Shown here in pieces: positions 24,071-27,653 of a stretch of DNA of 27,653 bases (positions are counted from its first letter, which is position 1; each line of letters starts with the position of its first letter). The notes beneath the pieces are model-generated. The model saw nothing but the letters and a program-made list of their open reading frames with translations. It had not been told where the DNA came from and made no database searches. The stretch comes from a virus. Made by a program: the position numbers and the translations under genes. Location of the stretch: IMG/VR virus record IMGVR_UViG_3300023174_000538, positions 1-27,653 of that record; one strand, written 5' to 3'.

Positions 24071-25675
24071 CTATTGAGACGATCTACCTTCACCTTGTGC
24101 ATTTCGTCCAGATATTGTAGTTGGTGAATCAGAATTGTTATTTGTTCTTTCTGAATCTCTTTGACGATCCCCTGCCAAATTTGCTCTAGCATCAGTTGCT
24201 TGTCTTGGAGACATAACAAATGGTTGATCTCCATCTGCTCTTAGTGGCAAGTCTAACGCTTCACGAGCCTCATTTGGAGTCATGACCTGAGTCTTTACAT
24301 ATCTTTCAAGAATTTGAGATTGTGCAATTTCATCAGTCAGAGTTAGTTCATTAAACTTAAGTTCAAGAATGTCTGTCTTTTCTCTGATAATCTTGTTTAC
24401 AACCTTTTCTAAATGTCTTTGTGCTGGACGAGATACCTGCTCTTTAAATGTACGGTCTTGAGAAAGTGCTGCTGCAATACCTGCAGAATCTGCACCACCT
24501 AGTTTTGAAATAGGAACTTGATGAGCAATCAGAATATCATCACGGTTTTGTTTACGATACTCTTTAAATGAGCCATCTTGGATACCGTTTTCAATTGGTT
24601 CCATCTTAAACTCAACCTTATTTCCCTCTGTATCTCCAGGAAGCGGGATATAAAGAGTTCTATGTGACTGAGCCTTAAGTCCAGTTTGTAAGAATCTAAA
24701 CATTTTATCTTCAGCATCACCTGAAAGTTTTGCACCCTTTAAGGTTACAACGTATCTTGGAACAGCCTTGTTTTCAAAGTAGTCAATATTATATTGAGAT
24801 GCAAGTTGATCTCCGATAAGGGATGGCATTGCTGCAATAATATCTGGAATACCATAGAATGTGTTTAAAGGTGAGTATTCTTTTAAATGAATAATCTCAT
24901 TGGGACGTGGATCTGTTCCCATAGGGTTTGCATTCTTTGCCCCAAAGTTTCTGAAGTAAACTACCTTTTGACCAATAATCTGCACAAAGCCATCACGCAA
25001 GCGTCGTATACGAACGGTAGTTGCTGGAATATGTCCAACATAACCAATCTCTCCAGCAGTTGTTCTACCTACTTCAATAAATCCATTACCCGTTGCCTGA
25101 AGGTCTGTGTAAACTTTTTCCATTGTTTTTGTAAAACTATCATCATCATTTAAATTTTCTAGCCAATCACGTAGTTGAATCTTGGCTCTTTCAATACGAT
25201 TACGAGCACGGTCTACCGCACTTGCATCTTCATTCATTTCAAACCTTAACAGCGTTCTATCTGAAATATCAAAGCGATATCCTAAACCTACAACGTTTTC
25301 TACCTTAGCATCAATAGCAGCATGATTAGCAAATGATGTGTCATAGAAGTTGGCTAATTCATACATGTTATATGGAGGAGTGATTACGTCAAATAGTCCG
25401 TAGCCATTTCTATATACCGTGCCAGGATTGATTTGTTTTGATCCAGCATTCACTCCAGATGGTGTTGCGTTTGCTGCATCTAAGTAAGCAGCGTTAAATT
25501 CTGGGGCAGCATACTTTGTTAAGTTGCGTGTTGTTCTACGACGAAAGTTTTGATCAAGTCCAACGTAATCTTTTAAAACATCCCAACTTTTATTAAAGGG
25601 ATCGTGTGATTTAAAAATATTGTCTTCTTTTTCTTCTGTATTAAGACTTGCACGGATATACTGTTCTTCACTCAT
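24071..25675 (-). CDS. Portal protein
   Basis: 534 residues. The segment NFYDTSFANHAAIDAKVENV, the later YSPLNTFYGIPDI with NIDYFENKAVPRYVV, and the EQVSRPAQRHLEKV helix are characteristic of HK97/PBSX-type portal proteins, which form the 12-fold DNA entry ring of the head. The C-terminal ~40 residues are Asn/Ser/Arg/Gly-rich and disordered. ATG at 25675 is preceded by GAGGGG and overlaps the upstream gene by 8 nt. Size is usual for the family. The portal docks the connector and the terminase; the latter is not in this window. Confidence 0.93.
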   Translation of the reverse strand: MSEEQYIRASLNTEEKEDNIFKSHDPFNKSWDVLKDYVGLDQNFRRRTTRNLTKYAAPEFNAAYLDAANATPSGVNAGSKQINPGTVYRNGYGLFDVITPPYNMYELANFYDTSFANHAAIDAKVENVVGLGYRFDISDRTLLRFEMNEDASAVDRARNRIERAKIQLRDWLENLNDDDSFTKTMEKVYTDLQATGNGFIEVGRTTAGEIGYVGHIPATTVRIRRLRDGFVQIIGQKVVYFRNFGAKNANPMGTDPRPNEIIHLKEYSPLNTFYGIPDIIAAMPSLIGDQLASQYNIDYFENKAVPRYVVTLKGAKLSGDAEDKMFRFLQTGLKAQSHRTLYIPLPGDTEGNKVEFKMEPIENGIQDGSFKEYRKQNRDDILIAHQVPISKLGGADSAGIAAALSQDRTFKEQVSRPAQRHLEKVVNKIIREKTDILELKFNELTLTDEIAQSQILERYVKTQVMTPNEAREALDLPLRADGDQPFVMSPRQATDARANLAGDRQRDSERTNNNSDSPTTISGRNAQGEGRSSQ

Positions 25676-26069
25676 CTATTGCCCCTCTTCCATGCTTTTC
25701 TAATGTTTGTTGTGCTGCATGCCAAGCACCTAAGTCATTCATTGAAGGAATTAATCCTTCTTTTAATCTTGCCTTTTGCTCGGAATATTCTTCTTCACTA
25801 ACCTGAGTTAGCCCTGGAACAAATACAGCCTTACCAAGTCCATCATCTCCGTGATGCATTGCAACTTTTTTTAATTCTGCAATTTTTGAAAGATCTCCAC
25901 GGTCGGACGGTATATTTAAAACTGAGCCTTCTTCGTCTGTAAACCATTTACCAGTAGATGTCTTATATACGTAAAGACCCCAGTCATAATGCTTATCTAT
26001 TACCTGACGACGTACATTTTTAACATAAGGTTTACCAGTTTTTGGGTTAATTAAAGATTCCATAACCAT
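25668..26069 (-). CDS. Unknown small protein before portal
   Basis: 133 residues from ATG 26069; the alternative ATG at 26063 (Met3) lies 7 nt after the -10 box TATACT (26071-26076) and would give a leaderless start. The sequence is mixed alpha/beta with His/Asp/Gly (AMHHGDDGLGKAV) and ends in helical, charged residues. I recall similar short proteins placed beside portals in actinobacteriophages but cannot name a function. It overlaps the portal gene by 8 nt. Confidence 0.72.
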   Translation of the reverse strand: MVMESLINPKTGKPYVKNVRRQVIDKHYDWGLYVYKTSTGKWFTDEEGSVLNIPSDRGDLSKIAELKKVAMHHGDDGLGKAVFVPGLTQVSEEEYSEQKARLKEGLIPSMNDLGAWHAAQQTLEKHGRGAIDE

Positions 26070-26070
26070 A

Positions 26071-26079
26071 AGTATATCA
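26071..26079 (-). promoter_or_regulatory. Extended -10 promoter-like box
   Basis: TGATATACT on the minus strand, one mismatch from TGnTATAAT, between the stop of the LamG-like gene and the next gene. The -10 ends 7 nt before the alternative ATG at 26063, consistent with a leaderless transcript. No clear -35. Confidence 0.4.
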
Positions 26080-26081
26080 GA

Positions 26082-27653
26082 CTATACAGGTGTAGAGACG
26101 TTCGTTGACCATTCAGTATCTGCATATACATTTAATTTTTCAGGTTGATAGACTAGGCCTTCTCCGTCATCAACGATTATCTTATTTGTTCCTATGTATG
26201 TTTTATAAATATCTGAAGGATTAATACCATAAAACTCTGATGATCCTATTACTAACATACCGTCCCAAGTAAAGTTATTGAACCAGAACTGCCAATCATT
26301 TGTTGTTATACCGTCTGTTAATACTTGGAACCAAGGCCTAAACCTTCTGCTTTCAACCTCTTGTAGGCTGTTTGCCTGATAATATGCAATGTTGTTAAAT
26401 AATATTGGCCCCGTCAAATTTATGCTTCCAAGATATGAGTTATAGACAAGAGAGGTTAAAAATGCTACACCTATAGATGACCACTCTTTAAGAGATAGGA
26501 CTGGCTCTCTTACTAGGCTACCATTTAAATAAAATCCAACACCATTGTAAGGCACACCGTTTTGGTTTAAAACAAATATTCTGCCTCTATCCAAGTCAGT
26601 GCTATTTGCCTGTAAGTAAAACTTTAGAGTTCCACTCTTGTGGTTAATTTCAAAAATTTCTGTTGCTGTTGCTGGAAACGCATCTTGATCATATCTTAGC
26701 CACAATTGCATAGCGCTTACTTTATAGTTAGTCGCCAATTCCTTGTTAATTGGAAGATTTAAACCACGATTTTCTAGAATATTTATTTCACCACGTACTT
26801 CAATTCCAGATGTTTTTGTCAGGTATAAATACGGGGTGCTTTCTTTATATATACTAAATGGATTCTTAGACTTGTAGTCAAAATAAATACCATTCTTTTT
26901 ATATGGAAATAGGTCTACTCCAAACCTAGTTCCTACTGGATTAAAAGAATTGTCGTTAAATGCTTGAGAAGCCAACTGTAATTTATTTAATAAAATTGGC
27001 TTAGTTAAAATTCCACGACTATTAAATTCAAGACTATAGACAATTGCAAGTCTATTAAAATCTACCGTTTTAATTGGATAAATTAATGTATTATTTAAAA
27101 TCTCAAATCTTGTTGTTTCCCAGTCTTCGTAGTTATTTAAGTCAAGGACTTTATACTCATCTGGCTGCTCTTCATTAGCAAAAGATGTAGGAACGTTTGC
27201 CCCATCTGCAACATATTGAAATGTTACATAACTTTTTATTTGTGCGCCATCAGTATTGTAATAAGAAGATGTAGTTCCAGACTCTTGTTGTAAAGTTGTT
27301 GTTGTTGGATATCCTAAGTTAAATTGTAAAAAATCTATCTCATAAAATTCTTCACCACTATTATTTTTTACAAATTGAGCAAAGTAAGAAAGTGGTAGAT
27401 AGTCTTGCCAGTACCCCGCAACGCCTATATCTAAGAAATATTTTTCATATGCTTCTGATGGAAGAATTGTATAACTGGCTGTGTGATCAATTAATTGCTG
27501 ACCCTTGTCTAATTCAATAAATCCACTTGTATCAATATAGGTTGTTATTTTTGTAGAATTTAATGTTGTTCCTAGCCCAATAGAATAAAGTCTTCCTGTA
27601 AAGGTATAGTCCCCAGAATCATCTCCACAGACATACATTTTTAATGAACTTTG
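26082..27653 (-). CDS. LamG-like structural protein, 5' end outside window
   Basis: The frame remains open to the right edge with no stop, reading QSSLK before Met at 27638, so the real start lies outside and the protein exceeds 523 residues. The sequence has repeated beta-sandwich features: LKMYVCG with FTGRLYSIGLG (about 27640-27550) and the later GVGFYLNGSLV with SSIGVAFLTS and FNNIAYYQA, all like LamG/concanavalin sugar-binding strands. It lies upstream of the portal, a head-module position. It may be a tail-fibre or virion-surface protein misplaced relative to the tail cluster. Stop is TAG at 26082, only 12 nt before the next ATG. Confidence 0.75.
   Translation of the reverse strand, partial: QSSLKMYVCGDDSGDYTFTGRLYSIGLGTTLNSTKITTYIDTSGFIELDKGQQLIDHTASYTILPSEAYEKYFLDIGVAGYWQDYLPLSYFAQFVKNNSGEEFYEIDFLQFNLGYPTTTTLQQESGTTSSYYNTDGAQIKSYVTFQYVADGANVPTSFANEEQPDEYKVLDLNNYEDWETTRFEILNNTLIYPIKTVDFNRLAIVYSLEFNSRGILTKPILLNKLQLASQAFNDNSFNPVGTRFGVDLFPYKKNGIYFDYKSKNPFSIYKESTPYLYLTKTSGIEVRGEINILENRGLNLPINKELATNYKVSAMQLWLRYDQDAFPATATEIFEINHKSGTLKFYLQANSTDLDRGRIFVLNQNGVPYNGVGFYLNGSLVREPVLSLKEWSSIGVAFLTSLVYNSYLGSINLTGPILFNNIAYYQANSLQEVESRRFRPWFQVLTDGITTNDWQFWFNNFTWDGMLVIGSSEFYGINPSDIYKTYIGTNKIIVDDGEGLVYQPEKLNVYADTEWSTNVSTPV

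Noticed and set aside
1-27653. CRISPR array, tRNA, insertion sequence, integrase or attachment site
   Set aside because: No regularly spaced direct repeats, cloverleaf-like segments, transposase motifs or integrase motifs were seen in reading the window.

Overview
The window is a contiguous piece of a tailed double-stranded DNA phage or prophage with a long non-contractile tail (siphovirus type). Every supported gene lies on the minus strand, so transcription and module order run from high to low coordinates. The DNA is AT-rich (mid-30s % GC by eye). Gene packing is tight, with many 1-8 nt stop/start overlaps. Shine-Dalgarno sites of the AGGAGG type are common, and promoter-like TGnTATAAT boxes sit immediately before several starts. 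The gene order resembles actinobacteriophages, and near-leaderless starts are common in Actinobacteria. A low-GC actinobacterial host, for example a freshwater lineage, is therefore my guess, but nothing in the window proves the host.

Layout in transcription order. 27653-24071: end of a large LamG-like structural protein (cut by the window edge), a small conserved-looking protein and the portal. 24030-21524: HK97-type maturation protease with a scaffold-like C-terminus and a probable nested internal scaffold start, then the Gly-rich-headed major capsid protein and a terminator. 21447-18369: head-tail joining genes (SAP/HeH-like small protein, connector, stopper, gp10-like protein, tail terminator). 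18294-17653: major tail protein, with its own -10 box and its own terminator. 17575-16492: two paralogous tail assembly chaperone genes, a long one then a short one. 16469-10317: 2050-residue tape measure protein with a LysM domain. 10317-2355: distal tail, very large tail hub/minor tail protein, LysM tail protein and three small fibre-type proteins. 2343-1128: four small accessory proteins (zinc ribbon, HTH, two unknown). 1135-1: DnaB-type replicative helicase, cut by the left edge.

Most interesting points. (1) The usual frameshifted tail-chaperone pair seems to be replaced by two separately started paralogues, each with its own promoter-like element. (2) An optimal internal Shine-Dalgarno and in-frame ATG in the protease gene predict a separate scaffold protein. 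(3) A set of extended -10 boxes lies a few bases before start codons, implying near-leaderless mRNAs inside the late region. (4) The two most abundant virion proteins are each followed by a hairpin terminator. I see no tRNA, CRISPR array, insertion sequence, integrase, lysis gene or terminase in the window. There is no gene-free stretch over 300 bases.
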